Source of the DNA: Gammaproteobacteria bacterium
Lineage (GTDB): Bacteria > Pseudomonadota > Gammaproteobacteria > Chromatiales > Chromatiaceae
Assembly (NCBI GenBank): GCA_024206335.1
Contig: JAAGZL010000396.1
Coordinates: 1-48,470 of the forward strand
DNA length: 48,470 bases
Reading direction: 5' to 3'
Below the pieces are notes generated by a model. It saw nothing but the letters and a program-made list of their open reading frames with translations, was not told the DNA's origin and searched no databases. Positions 8,856 to 17,044 of the stretch are shown in pieces (position 1 is the stretch's first letter; every line of letters begins with the position of its first letter). The position numbers were made by a program, and so were the translations under genes.

Positions 8856-8970
8856 CTTGCTGGTAATCGGTCTGTTGTAGCCTTTCTTATACTATCATTC
8901 TATCATCGCTATATGCTATCAATCAGCCCCTATGATTTTGGCTGGATTAATAAGGTCAGAGGTGATTATT

Positions 8971-9483
8971 ATGACATGTGAGTTAATGTTGTTACGCCAT
9001 GGTAAATCAGACTGGTCCACGGCAGTTGGTGATTTTGACCGGCCGCTTACCAAGCGTGGTAAGCGTGGAGCCAAAGGGGTAGGGGGGTGGCTGTCCCGTA
9101 TTAATCTGATTCCCGACCATATCATCTCCTCACCTGCCAGTCGTGCCTGGGATACTGCGCACAGGGCGGCAGAATATATGGGTCTGGGCCAGGAGTTCAT
9201 TGTTAGAGATAAGCGTATATATGCTGCTGATGTATCTGATTTGCTGCAGGTCTTGCGCGACTGCCCGGGCTCGGCTAAACGGGTAATGTTGGTGGGGCAC
9301 AATCCGGGGCTGGAGGAGTTGGTGGAGTATCTGGTAGATGGGTTGGTAGAAATCCCGGCAGATGGCAAGTTGATGCCAACTGCCACCGTAGCCAGGCTGA
9401 TTCTGACCGGTGGCTGGGCAGAGTTGGATGCAGGCTGCGCACAACTGGAATCTATTACCAGGCCATCAGGTATGTTGGGTTAG
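8971..9483 (+). CDS. sixA: SixA-type phosphohistidine phosphatase
   Basis: The protein of about 170 aa belongs to the histidine phosphatase superfamily: the catalytic RHG is in LMLLRHGKSDW near the N terminus, a second Arg in SSPASRAWDTA, and the distal catalytic His in VMLVGHNPGLEEL. It lacks the insertion of phosphoglycerate mutases, as expected for SixA. SixA removes phosphate from histidine of phosphotransfer proteins such as ArcB HPt or PTS-Ntr components. The ATG at 8971 is preferred to 8932 because AGAGGTGA lies just ahead and the sequence before it is not conserved in the fold. Its stop is one base from that of the convergent anti-sigma-like gene. Confidence 0.88.
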   Translation: MTCELMLLRHGKSDWSTAVGDFDRPLTKRGKRGAKGVGGWLSRINLIPDHIISSPASRAWDTAHRAAEYMGLGQEFIVRDKRIYAADVSDLLQVLRDCPGSAKRVMLVGHNPGLEELVEYLVDGLVEIPADGKLMPTATVARLILTGGWAELDAGCAQLESITRPSGMLG

Positions 9484-9484
9484 A

Positions 9485-10291
9485 TCACTCATTCAGATGC
9501 TCAGGCAGGGCCTTGCCAAATCGTTCTAAGTACGTCTGCTTCAGGCAGTTGGCATACTGCTCCTGACCCTGCTCCATCGCCGTCTTATAGTGGTGATGCC
9601 ACTCTGCTGCTGAGTTGCTGTCAGGTAGTTGTATGGTCTTGCAGTCGAATCTCTCCAGTATACTGGATGCTGTAACTGCAGGGGCCATGCTCTTCCGTTT
9701 TTGTCTCAACAGTCGCTTGCCGTATCCCAGTTGCATGCGGCTCTTCTTTTGCAGCTTCGTACCCTCTTCTTTTATAGGGGCTGATAGCATCTGCGTCTGT
9801 GTCTTCCCTAATGAGTCATCCTGCTTGAAGGCGGCTGGGGGCTTTGGTTTTTGCTCTGGCCTGGTGGTTTGGTACTTTTTTGGTGCCGATCTCTGGGGTT
9901 GAGGTAAGGGCTTGCCTGCTCTGGTTGTATCTGCATCCGGCATCACTGCCGCCGGGGCAGTGACCTTCTCCTTTGTCTTTACCAATACATGGGTGTCCAG
10001 CTCCGATTCTGCCGGCTGGGCTATGCTGTCGCTCTGGTCTGTGGGTAGGGAGTCCATTACCGACTTCTCCAGTGGTTCCTGGTCCAGTACTTTAAACACC
10101 AGGCTTATGCTTAGCACCAGGACGGCGGCAGTGGCCAGCGATGGTCGGATAAATCGCCGCCTCTGGCCGGGAATTGCAGCATGGGCCGCATGGGTTATCT
10201 CCGCATCAATGTGGTGGGGTGGCTCAGTCTTACTGCCCAGCTTATAGAGTCTGGAGATTTGCTTATCATGCAGATCGTGGTTGTCACTCAT
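9485..10291 (-). CDS. Membrane-anchored protein partner of the ECF sigma factor (putative anti-sigma)
   Basis: The 268-aa protein starts at ATG 10291, which has GGAGGG five bases ahead and overlaps the sigma-factor stop by 8 bases, so the two are translationally coupled. It has a soluble N-terminal part of about 50 residues and one membrane helix (PSLATAAVLVLSISLVFKVL). A long Pro/Lys/Gln-rich periplasmic region follows, then a C-terminal piece with the pattern AEWHHHYKTAMEQGQEQYA..LKQTYLERF. That pattern recalls the small repeat found at the end of many proteobacterial ECF-partner proteins. No zinc anti-sigma HxxxCxxC motif is present. The anti-sigma role is inferred from position and topology. 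Confidence 0.7.
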   Translation of the reverse strand: MSDNHDLHDKQISRLYKLGSKTEPPHHIDAEITHAAHAAIPGQRRRFIRPSLATAAVLVLSISLVFKVLDQEPLEKSVMDSLPTDQSDSIAQPAESELDTHVLVKTKEKVTAPAAVMPDADTTRAGKPLPQPQRSAPKKYQTTRPEQKPKPPAAFKQDDSLGKTQTQMLSAPIKEEGTKLQKKSRMQLGYGKRLLRQKRKSMAPAVTASSILERFDCKTIQLPDSNSAAEWHHHYKTAMEQGQEQYANCLKQTYLERFGKALPEHLNE

Positions 10292-10841
10292 CGCATCCCT
10301 CCAGTCCTGTGCGCAGTCTGCGCAGGGCATAGCGCAGGCGGCTTTTCACCGTTTCGTATCCGGTGCCGGTAACCTCGGCGATCTGCTCCAGGCTGAGCCC
10401 GGCCTCCTCTTTCAGTAGGAATGCACTGCGTTGTGGTTCGCTGAGACCGGCCAGGAGCTTGAACAGACGTTCCACGCATTCGCGAATCAGCATCACGGCA
10501 TCCGGCCATGGTCTGTCTAGTGGGATGACTGCTTCGTCTTCTATCTGTAGATGATTCTCCCGCCCGGCGCGCCAGTGGTCGATAATGCGGTTGTGGGCGA
10601 TGCGATAGAGCCAGGGTTGAAACCTGGTGCCAGGCTGCCACTGCTCTCGTGCCCGAATCACCCGCATCCATACATCCTGATAAAGCTCTTCTGCCACTGC
10701 ATGGTTGCTGCACTGGCGCTGCACATAGCGAAACAGCGGGCCACGATGTCTGCCATACAGTGAGTCAAAGGCCGCAGTGTCACCGGTGCGATATCTAGTC
10801 ATCAACTTTTCGTCGGAGGTGTTGTTCATGCTTTCGGCCAT
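10284..10841 (-). CDS. ECF-type RNA polymerase sigma factor
   Basis: The 185-aa sigma-70 family protein has regions 2 and 4 only. Region 2 is seen as DSLYGRHRGPLFRYVQRQ and AEELYQDVWMRVIRAREQW, with PWLYRIAHNRIIDHWR as 2.4. A short acidic linker leads to region 4 with LSEPQRSAFLLKEEAGLSLEQIA and ETVKSRLRYALRRLR as the -35 recognition helix. It is co-transcribed with the membrane protein just downstream. The unit resembles RpoE-like stress pairs; no target promoter was identified. A start at ATG 10829 is possible. Confidence 0.92.
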   Translation of the reverse strand: MAESMNNTSDEKLMTRYRTGDTAAFDSLYGRHRGPLFRYVQRQCSNHAVAEELYQDVWMRVIRAREQWQPGTRFQPWLYRIAHNRIIDHWRAGRENHLQIEDEAVIPLDRPWPDAVMLIRECVERLFKLLAGLSEPQRSAFLLKEEAGLSLEQIAEVTGTGYETVKSRLRYALRRLRTGLEGCDE

Positions 10842-10979
10842 AGATGTGAAGGATGGGGCAAAATTAGAGTAACGCCTCAGGCTGATGTTGTCGATGCAGG
10901 GATCTGTTTATCTCATTTTCTGTCCAGTAGCGATTCGCGGGTATATATATTCTACAAACGAATGATGCGGGATAATGGG

Positions 10980-11020
10980 GTTATTAACCTGACTCCATGT
11001 TATGGGGCCAGGTTAATAAC
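10980..11020. repeat. Long near-perfect hairpin in the divergent gap
   Basis: Arms GTTATTAACCTG and CAGGTTAATAAC are a perfect 12-bp inverted repeat. Inside, after one mismatch, six more pairs (one G-T) close on a GTT loop. The 358-bp gap 10842-11199 lies between the minus-strand sigma factor and plus-strand trhP and holds nothing else I can identify. There is no T-run, so a terminator is unlikely; an operator, mini inverted-repeat element or structured leader are options. Confidence 0.5.
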
Positions 11021-11199
11021 TATCAAATACGATTGAGTGGGAGGTTCTTAGTCAGTCTTGATTCCAACTGGTGTGCTCTATATCATGCGGCTAGATTTCG
11101 ATATTCTGCCCCAGACGCCAAGCAGGCTTCTGGATTCCCAGTATGATCATGTAGTTATGCCGTGGCTTATTAATCCAACCGATTCACCTGGATACTCAT

Positions 11200-12501
11200 T
11201 TGAAAACACCTGAACTCTTATCCCCGGCCGGGACAATTAAAAATATGCGCTATGCCTTTGCCTTTGGGGCGGATGCGGTTTATGCGGGGATGCCCCGCTA
11301 CAGCCTGCGGGTGCGCAATAATGATTTTTTGGCCGACAACCTGCGCCTGGGGATAGATGAGGCCCACGCCCTGGGCAAGAAGTTTTTTCTCACCTGCAAT
11401 CTGATGCCGCACGGGGCCAAGCTGAAGACCTTTATGCGGGATATGGAGCCGGTGGTTGCGCTGGGGCCGGATGCCCTTATTCTGTCCGATCCCGGGCTTA
11501 TCATGCTGGCCCGGGAGCGCTGGCCGGATATGCCGCTGCATCTCTCGGTGCAGGCCAATACGGTGAATGCGGCCAGTGTGAAGTTCTGGCAGCAGATCGG
11601 CCTTAGTCGCATTATCCTGTCGCGGGAACTCTCTCTGGATGAGGTTGCTGAGATCAGGCAGGAGTGTCCGGATATGGAGTTGGAGGTGTTCATTCACGGT
11701 GCCCTCTGTATCGCCTACTCTGGGCGCTGTCTGCTGTCGGGTTACTTCAATCACCGGGATGCCAACCAGGGCTCATGTACCAATTCCTGTCGCTGGGAGT
11801 ACAAGCTGGAGTCGGGTGAAAGTGAAAATTTTCTGGCCGGGTCCTCCCAGTCTGGTCAGGAGCGCCATCCGGAGGCGGACCAGGTATATCTGCTGGAGGA
11901 GCGGGAGCGTCCGGGTGAGCTTATGCCCATCTTTGAGGATGAGAACGGTACCTATATCATGAACTCCCGGGATCTGCGGGCGGTGGAGCATGTGCAGCGC
12001 CTAACTGAGATTGGGGTGGACAGCTTCAAGATCGAGGGTCGTACCAAGTCCCACTACTATACGGCCCGTACCACCCAGACCTACCGGCAGGCCATCGATG
12101 ATGCCGTTACCGGTAAGCCGTTTCAGCCCAGGTTGATGGTGGATCTGGAGGGGTTGGCCAACCGGGGCTATACCGATGGCTTCTATCAGCGGCATCCCAG
12201 CCAGGAGTTACAGAACTACCGCCAGAACAGTTCGGAGAGTTCGCGCGAGATCTTTGTGGGTGAGGTGCTGGAGCAGGATATGGATAGCGGTGTGGCGCTG
12301 ATTGAGGTGAAGAACAAGTTTGCCACCGGTGATGAGCTGCACCTGCTCACCCCATCCGGTAACCGGAGTTTTCGGTTAGAGCAGATGGAAGATGTGCATG
12401 GTAACCCCATGCAGGAGGCACCGGGCAGTGGGTATCAGGTGCGGATACAGTTGCCATCCACCCAGAGTAAGATGGGCCTGATTACCAGGAGCCTGGCTTG
12501 A
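11200..12501 (+). CDS. trhP: tRNA hydroxylation protein TrhP/YegQ (peptidase U32 family)
   Basis: The 433-aa protein matches YegQ along its length: PELLSPAGTIKNMRYAFAFGADAVYAG at the start, the U32 signature in EVFIHGALCIAYSGRCLLSGY, the cysteines of NQGSCTNSCRWEY, and DSFKIEGRTKSHYYTARTTQTYR. The C-terminal beta domain is found in the long U32 members. In E. coli TrhP contributes to 5-hydroxyuridine formation at the wobble position of tRNA, using prephenate-derived hydroxylation; the cysteines fit an iron-sulfur site. The start is TTG 11200, giving the usual MKTPELLSPAG end. It stands alone between the sigma-factor pair and the lipoprotein cluster. Confidence 0.93.
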   Translation: MKTPELLSPAGTIKNMRYAFAFGADAVYAGMPRYSLRVRNNDFLADNLRLGIDEAHALGKKFFLTCNLMPHGAKLKTFMRDMEPVVALGPDALILSDPGLIMLARERWPDMPLHLSVQANTVNAASVKFWQQIGLSRIILSRELSLDEVAEIRQECPDMELEVFIHGALCIAYSGRCLLSGYFNHRDANQGSCTNSCRWEYKLESGESENFLAGSSQSGQERHPEADQVYLLEERERPGELMPIFEDENGTYIMNSRDLRAVEHVQRLTEIGVDSFKIEGRTKSHYYTARTTQTYRQAIDDAVTGKPFQPRLMVDLEGLANRGYTDGFYQRHPSQELQNYRQNSSESSREIFVGEVLEQDMDSGVALIEVKNKFATGDELHLLTPSGNRSFRLEQMEDVHGNPMQEAPGSGYQVRIQLPSTQSKMGLITRSLA

Positions 12502-12570
12502 CCGGGGTTGCCAACGGACAAAGATCGAATTAACGTTATTATACTGAATTGAGTGAGGGGAACAGGGGTT

Positions 12571-12963
12571 ATGAAAAACGTCTTTATGGGTATGTTGATA
12601 TTGGGTCTGACAGGCTGTGCCCAGAATGATGCCGATATAGAGTATGGGTTGGGTGGTTTTGTAGAGCTGCTGAAGGCCGAGGGGGTGGATGGAGGCCTGA
12701 CCATGCGGAAACCGATAAATGATGGCATGGTGTATGTGGCTGAGTATGCGATATCACAATATACCAGCACCCGGATTATCTCCATCTTCAAATGCAAGGA
12801 TGAGCAGAGTGCAGAGAGCAACCTGCAGGAAGCGTTGAAGAATGAGAAGCTGTCCGGTCAGGCCAGGAATGGCAGATACCTGATGGCAGCCACTTTCTAT
12901 CCGGCAGAGGAAGAGGCAGTGGCCAAGATAAAAAAACTGTTTTTGGCGCATAAGTTTGAATAA
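12571..12963 (+). CDS. Small predicted lipoprotein (unknown function)
   Basis: The 130-aa protein begins MKNVFMGMLILGLTGCAQ with a clear lipobox (LTGC), so it is probably a lipoprotein. The ATG at 12571 is chosen over an upstream GTG because it gives a standard signal and has GGGGAAC/AGGGG purines ahead. The mature part is mixed alpha/beta with one further Cys and no recognised family. It is first in a tight four-gene run with another lipoprotein, an NlpC/P60 protein and an HIT protein, which suggests envelope function. Confidence 0.65.
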   Translation: MKNVFMGMLILGLTGCAQNDADIEYGLGGFVELLKAEGVDGGLTMRKPINDGMVYVAEYAISQYTSTRIISIFKCKDEQSAESNLQEALKNEKLSGQARNGRYLMAATFYPAEEEAVAKIKKLFLAHKFE

Positions 12964-12970
12964 GAGAGTG

Positions 12971-13735
12971 ATGACCGGTATGGGTAGAGTGACGCGATGG
13001 TTATGGGTGTCCCTGGCGGCTACGCTTTTTCTCTCCGGCTGCTCCAGCCAAGAGGGGGATGCAAGTAAGACCTGGGGGGAACGCAAACTGCGCTTTGAAC
13101 AGGCGGCGCAGCTGGCACAGCCACTGGTAACGGCCATTGATGGATACATTGCTGCAATCGGGCGTCCACCGGCCAAGCTGACCGATATAACTCCAGAATA
13201 TATTAAACGCATCCCCACGACAGGCCTCAGCGAGTGTCCTGACTTTGACTACCGCTCCTTCTCCAACCGTCCAGTGCGTCTGGTGTGGTTTGATCTGGGC
13301 TCGCGCCAGGGTGCGCCAATGAAGAAACCGGCAAAATTTCCCGATGGTGACCCGGAGCATGCCATTATGTTGTTTGCCCTTGATAGCGAGGGCCGCATCG
13401 TCACCGCAAGTATTGATCGGCTACCCAAGGATATGAAAGGGGTGGATTTTGATGTGGCCAGGTGGAAGCGGAAAGAGGAGCGCATGCTGATGGCGCTTAA
13501 GTTGTCGGATGCCTATCGGTTGCATGGAATGCCAGTGGCGGTATTTAGTGAGTTGCTGGGACCGCATGATGGCAGCAGGGTCATCGGAAATGTGCCATGG
13601 GAACTGCGGATAAACTGCTCCACCGGGTTTTTGAATCGGGATGTGTTCTTTTATTGGCCAAAGCAGAAGTATCCCAAGCAGATATATGGCGGTGATGTTG
13701 AAGCTGTAGCTGACTGGGCCTATGTGCATGACTAG
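12971..13735 (+). CDS. Predicted lipoprotein (unknown function, about 254 aa)
   Basis: The N terminus (MTGMGRVTRWLWVSLAATLF then LSGCSS) is a lipoprotein signal with lipobox LSGC. The first 70 mature residues resemble the globular part of type II secretion or pilin-like proteins: FEQAAQLAQPLVTAIDGYIAAIGRPPAKLTDITPEYIKRIP recalls the YY..G..P..L.DL pattern. That is a loose resemblance only. No enzyme motif was recognised. ATG 12971 avoids most of the overlap with the upstream gene; 12956 (TTG) and 12980 (ATG) are alternatives. Its stop overlaps the next start. Confidence 0.6.
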   Translation: MTGMGRVTRWLWVSLAATLFLSGCSSQEGDASKTWGERKLRFEQAAQLAQPLVTAIDGYIAAIGRPPAKLTDITPEYIKRIPTTGLSECPDFDYRSFSNRPVRLVWFDLGSRQGAPMKKPAKFPDGDPEHAIMLFALDSEGRIVTASIDRLPKDMKGVDFDVARWKRKEERMLMALKLSDAYRLHGMPVAVFSELLGPHDGSRVIGNVPWELRINCSTGFLNRDVFFYWPKQKYPKQIYGGDVEAVADWAYVHD

Positions 13736-14234
13736 TATCGTTATGCGACAGTTGCTGGTTACTGCGGTCTTGCTGCAGACCGGTTGTTTCAGCCTGTCTG
13801 GCTGGAAGGAGCTGACGCCAGGTGAAGATGCAGCTTCGGGTCGGGTGGTGCTGGATCAGCCGGAAGCGGTCAAACGGGCGCTGTATGCCCAGCTCCGGGA
13901 ATGGCGCTCGGTTCCCAATCGTATCGGGGGTCTCTCTAAAAGCGGGGTGGACTGCTCCGGTTTTGCCTACCTTACCTACAGATCATACTTTGGTATTGAG
14001 CTGCCTCGCAGCACCCGGCAGCAGGCCGGGGTTGGGGCAGAGATCAACAAGGGTGAGTTGCAGCCTGGTGATCTGGTGTTCTTCAAGACCGGGTTTGTGC
14101 AGCGGCATGTGGGGCTGTACACGGGCGGGGGTAAGTTTATTCACTCCTCCACCAGCCGTGGGGTGATGGAGTCGCGCCTGGATAACCCCTATTGGACCAG
14201 AAACTACTGGAAGTCGGTGCGGGTGAGATTGTGA
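13728..14234 (+). CDS. NlpC/P60 family cell-wall hydrolase, lipoprotein
   Basis: The protein of about 168 aa has a lipoprotein signal (lipobox LQTGC) and an NlpC/P60 domain. The catalytic Cys is in GVDCSGFAYLTY, the catalytic His in QRHVGLYTGGG, and a third polar residue in KFIHSSTSRGV. The family cleaves D-Glu-mDAP type bonds in peptidoglycan peptides; Spr/MepS is a close architectural match. ATG 13728 overlaps the upstream stop by 8 bases; ATG 13743 would still keep the signal. The last base of the stop starts the HIT gene. Confidence 0.88.
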   Translation: MTSIVMRQLLVTAVLLQTGCFSLSGWKELTPGEDAASGRVVLDQPEAVKRALYAQLREWRSVPNRIGGLSKSGVDCSGFAYLTYRSYFGIELPRSTRQQAGVGAEINKGELQPGDLVFFKTGFVQRHVGLYTGGGKFIHSSTSRGVMESRLDNPYWTRNYWKSVRVRL

Positions 14235-14674
14235 TGCCGGAGAGTGATTTTATCCTGGATTCCAGGCTTGAATCTGACTGCCACATCCTGGGGCGGCTGG
14301 ATACAACACTGCTGTTACTGATGGATAACTCTCTGGTACCTTGGTTTATCCTGGTGCCCATGGCGGAAGTGACTGAGTTGCATCAGATGGAGCGGGATGC
14401 CCAGTTGTTGGAGCTGGAGCATATCAATCTTCTCTCCGCCTATCTGAAAGATGAGTTTTCGGTCGATAAGGTGAATGTGGCCGCCATCGGCAATATTGTA
14501 CGCCAGCTGCATATCCACGTGGTGGGGCGCAGCGAACAGGACTACTGCTGGCCTGGCGTGGTGTGGGGTGCTGAGGGGCGCAAGTCCTACTCGCGGTCAG
14601 AGGTGCAGACCATCGCCGCCTCTATCCAGGAGCGGTTGGGTGGGGCGTTTGTTGCTGCCTCAGTTGGCAAATAA
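14234..14674 (+). CDS. HIT domain protein
   Basis: The 146-aa protein has the HIT fold with NVAAIGNIVRQLHIHVVGR. This is the H-x-H part of the triad followed by VV in place of a third histidine, a pattern typical of one proteobacterial HIT subgroup. QDYCWPGVVWG follows. HIT proteins hydrolyse or transfer nucleotides from dinucleoside polyphosphates or nucleoside phosphoramidates. The start is ATG 14234, overlapping the NlpC/P60 stop by one base. Substrate unknown; grouping with lipoprotein and cell-wall genes is probably an operon effect. Confidence 0.85.
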   Translation: MPESDFILDSRLESDCHILGRLDTTLLLLMDNSLVPWFILVPMAEVTELHQMERDAQLLELEHINLLSAYLKDEFSVDKVNVAAIGNIVRQLHIHVVGRSEQDYCWPGVVWGAEGRKSYSRSEVQTIAASIQERLGGAFVAASVGK

Positions 14675-14752
14675 CACCCTGGCTGCTCCTCTTAGCGCTA
14701 CCCCTTTAGCGAAGTAATCTCGACTCAGCCCGAATGATTGCTTGGTGTAAGT

Positions 14753-14763
14753 TTGGTTTCCAG
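14753..14763 (+). promoter_or_regulatory. Candidate HupR/HoxA site upstream of hybO
   Basis: TTG-GTTTC-CAG differs at one base from the TTG-N5-CAA site described for Rhodobacter HupR. It is centred about 128 bp upstream of the predicted sigma-54 start, nearly the same distance as the exact site before hupK. Confidence 0.35.
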
Positions 14764-14859
14764 TTGCCGATAAAAATGAAATAAACCCTCCCGAAATGGT
14801 TTTGTTGCCGCCGCCACCTGTTTTGCCTAACTGGTTGTTAATAGGCGCAAAAGCAGAGG

Positions 14860-14875
14860 TGGCACTGTTGTTGCA
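14860..14875 (+). promoter_or_regulatory. Sigma-54 promoter of the hyb operon
   Basis: TGGCACTGTTGTTGCA matches TGGCAC-N5-TTGC with 12 bp between GG and GC. The predicted start is near 14886, about 53 nt before the hybO ATG. Sigma-54 promoters controlled by HupR/HoxA are the rule for H2-inducible uptake hydrogenases, and hupR lies in this locus. Confidence 0.85.
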
Positions 14876-14938
14876 ATTACTCAATAGATTAAGTGCATAA
14901 AAAATGCACAGCCTCAATTACAAACCGGAGGATGAGTG

Positions 14939-16060
14939 ATGGCGCAGAAAGAATTTGATTTTTCAGGTCTTGAGAAACGGCTTGGGGTCTCCCGCAGGAC
15001 GTTCCTGAAGTTCTGTACCGGTGTTGCGGCCTCGCTGGGGTTGCCAGCCGGTTCGGCCATGGCCATGGCCAAGGCGGTCGCCGATCCCAAGAAACGCCCG
15101 CCGGTTATCTGGCTACACGGCCAGGAGTGCACCGGTCCCACCGAGGCGTTGCTGCGTTCTGAACAGCCAAGCCTGGAACATCTGATTCTGGATCTTATCT
15201 CCCTGGATTATCACCAGACCCTGGATACCGGTGCTGGCCATCATGTGGAGGACATTAAGAAGAAGTCCATGCAGGAGCACAAGGGCAAGTACCTGCTGGT
15301 GGTGGAGGGTGCTATCCCCCTGGCCCAGGATGGAATTTTCTGCAAGATCGGTGGTGAGACCATGGTGGATATAACCCATGAGGCGGCCGAACACGCCGCT
15401 GCCATCGTGGCCTACGGCTCCTGTGCTAGTTGGGGTGGGGTGCAGTCGGCATCTCCCAATCCAACCGGTGCCGTGGGTGCTCCCCAGTTTCTGAAGGGCA
15501 AGACCGTGGTGACTATCCCCGGTTGTCCGCCCAACCCGGCAAACTTTATCGGTACGGTGCTCTACTTCGTAACCTTTGGAAAGCTGCCGCCTATCGATGA
15601 GAAGGGGCGTCCCAAGTGGGCCTATGGTCGCTTGATCCATGAGAACTGCTACCGTCGCCCGCACTTTGATGCCGGACGCTTTGCCTTAGAGTTTGGCGAT
15701 GAAGGTCATCGCAAGGGCTACTGTCTATATAAGCTGGGTTGTAAGGGTCCTGAGACCTATAACAACTGTCCCAGCCTGGAGTATAACAACGTGGGTGGTG
15801 GGGTCTGGCCGGTGGGTGTTGGCCATCCATGCTTTGGTTGTTCCGAACAGGGGGTCGGCTTCAACAAGCCACTATTTAGCTTGGCGGATGTGAAGACCCA
15901 TACCCCGCCCAACATGTTCCCTTTCATTGAAGATCGCCAGGATAGCAGTGGTGTATCCGCCGGAGCGGCCGCCCTGGTGGGTGCTGCGGTTGGTGTAGCC
16001 GTCGGTGCCACGGCGGTAGGGGCAAAAAAGCTGAATGAGAAAGAGAGCGATCAAGGCTAA
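14939..16060 (+). CDS. hybO: [NiFe]-hydrogenase small subunit (HybO type)
   Basis: The protein of about 373 aa carries a Tat signal (VSRRTFLKFCTG) for folded export with its partner. Mature-part cysteines for the three Fe-S clusters are visible: HGQECTGPTEALL, YGSCASWGG, IPGCPPNP, then ENCYRRPHFD, GYCLYKLGCKGP with NNCP, and HPCFGCSEQG. The proximal-cluster region has the ordinary cysteine set and lacks the extra cysteines (CTCCSE pattern) of O2-tolerant enzymes. A C-terminal Ala/Gly/Val-rich helix anchors it to the membrane. ATG 14939 follows GGAGG by 7 nt. With hybA, hybB and hybC it forms the periplasmic-facing uptake enzyme that passes electrons from H2 to the quinone pool. Confidence 0.95.
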   Translation: MAQKEFDFSGLEKRLGVSRRTFLKFCTGVAASLGLPAGSAMAMAKAVADPKKRPPVIWLHGQECTGPTEALLRSEQPSLEHLILDLISLDYHQTLDTGAGHHVEDIKKKSMQEHKGKYLLVVEGAIPLAQDGIFCKIGGETMVDITHEAAEHAAAIVAYGSCASWGGVQSASPNPTGAVGAPQFLKGKTVVTIPGCPPNPANFIGTVLYFVTFGKLPPIDEKGRPKWAYGRLIHENCYRRPHFDAGRFALEFGDEGHRKGYCLYKLGCKGPETYNNCPSLEYNNVGGGVWPVGVGHPCFGCSEQGVGFNKPLFSLADVKTHTPPNMFPFIEDRQDSSGVSAGAAALVGAAVGVAVGATAVGAKKLNEKESDQG

Positions 16061-16069
16061 GGGGGCGTT

Positions 16070-17044
16070 ATGAAACGTAGAGATTTTCTAAAGGCCACCC
16101 TGGGCGGAACTGCGGCACTGGTAGGTGCTGGCAACGTCGAGGCACGGCCTAATCTTGAGCCGGCAACAGAGGCGGTCGGCATGCTGTACGACTCCACCCT
16201 GTGTGTGGGTTGCAAGGCCTGTGTCAGCAAGTGCAAAGAAGTCAACGACATGCCGCCGGTGATCGAGAATGGCGAAAATGCCTGGGACTCAGCTCGCGAC
16301 CTGTCCGGTGATACCTTGAATGTGATCAAGGTGTACCGGGACGGGGCTGCAGCGGTAAAGGATGCTGAGATAGACGGCTTCGCCTTTGAGAAGCGCAGCT
16401 GTATGCACTGCGTTGATCCGGGATGTGTCTCTGTCTGCCCGGTCACCGCCATGCGACGCAACCCCAAGACCGGTATTGTGACCCATCATGCAGAGGCGTG
16501 TATCGGTTGCCGTACCTGCATGGTCTCCTGTCCATATAATGTACCGCAGTTTCAGTACAACGAACTGTTTGGGCAGATCCATAAATGCCAGATGTGTAAT
16601 CAGGCCGGGGTTGAGAGGATTGATAAGGGTCAGATGACCGGATGTGCTGAGGTGTGTCCCACCGGAGCCACCCTGTTTGGTTCCCGTAAGTTGCTGTTGG
16701 AAGAGGCCAAGCGCCGTACCGCACTGAAACCGGGTGATAGCTACAACTATCCGCGCGGTGATATCAGCAAGCCTGAGAGCTACCATGAGAAAGAGGTCCC
16801 AACCTATAAGCCACATGTCTGGGGCGAAAAAGAGGCCGGTGGTACCAATGTCATGCATATCTCTTCGGTCGCCTTCGATAAGCTGGGGATGCCGCCGTTA
16901 GGTGAGCGTTCTGCAGCCTCCATCGCTGAATCGGTGCAACACTCGGTGTATAGCTTTATGGCCCTGCCGGCGTTGGCCCTGGCAGGCCTTACCTATGTGG
17001 TGCGACGTAACACCAACGATGAAGATGAAGGGGGTGATGCATGA
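16070..17044 (+). CDS. hybA: Hydrogenase 4Fe-4S electron-transfer subunit HybA
   Basis: The 324-aa ferredoxin-like protein begins with a Tat-type start (MKRRDFLKATLGG). It has four cysteine clusters: STLCVGCKACVSKC, RSCMHCVDPGCVSVCP, EACIGCRTCMVSCP, and HKCQMCNQAG with CAEVCPTGA, enough for four 4Fe-4S centres. A C-terminal hydrophobic helix (about 295-312) anchors it. HybA relays electrons from HybO to the membrane protein HybB. It starts 10 bp after hybO and its stop overlaps hybB by 4 bases. Confidence 0.94.
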   Translation: MKRRDFLKATLGGTAALVGAGNVEARPNLEPATEAVGMLYDSTLCVGCKACVSKCKEVNDMPPVIENGENAWDSARDLSGDTLNVIKVYRDGAAAVKDAEIDGFAFEKRSCMHCVDPGCVSVCPVTAMRRNPKTGIVTHHAEACIGCRTCMVSCPYNVPQFQYNELFGQIHKCQMCNQAGVERIDKGQMTGCAEVCPTGATLFGSRKLLLEEAKRRTALKPGDSYNYPRGDISKPESYHEKEVPTYKPHVWGEKEAGGTNVMHISSVAFDKLGMPPLGERSAASIAESVQHSVYSFMALPALALAGLTYVVRRNTNDEDEGGDA

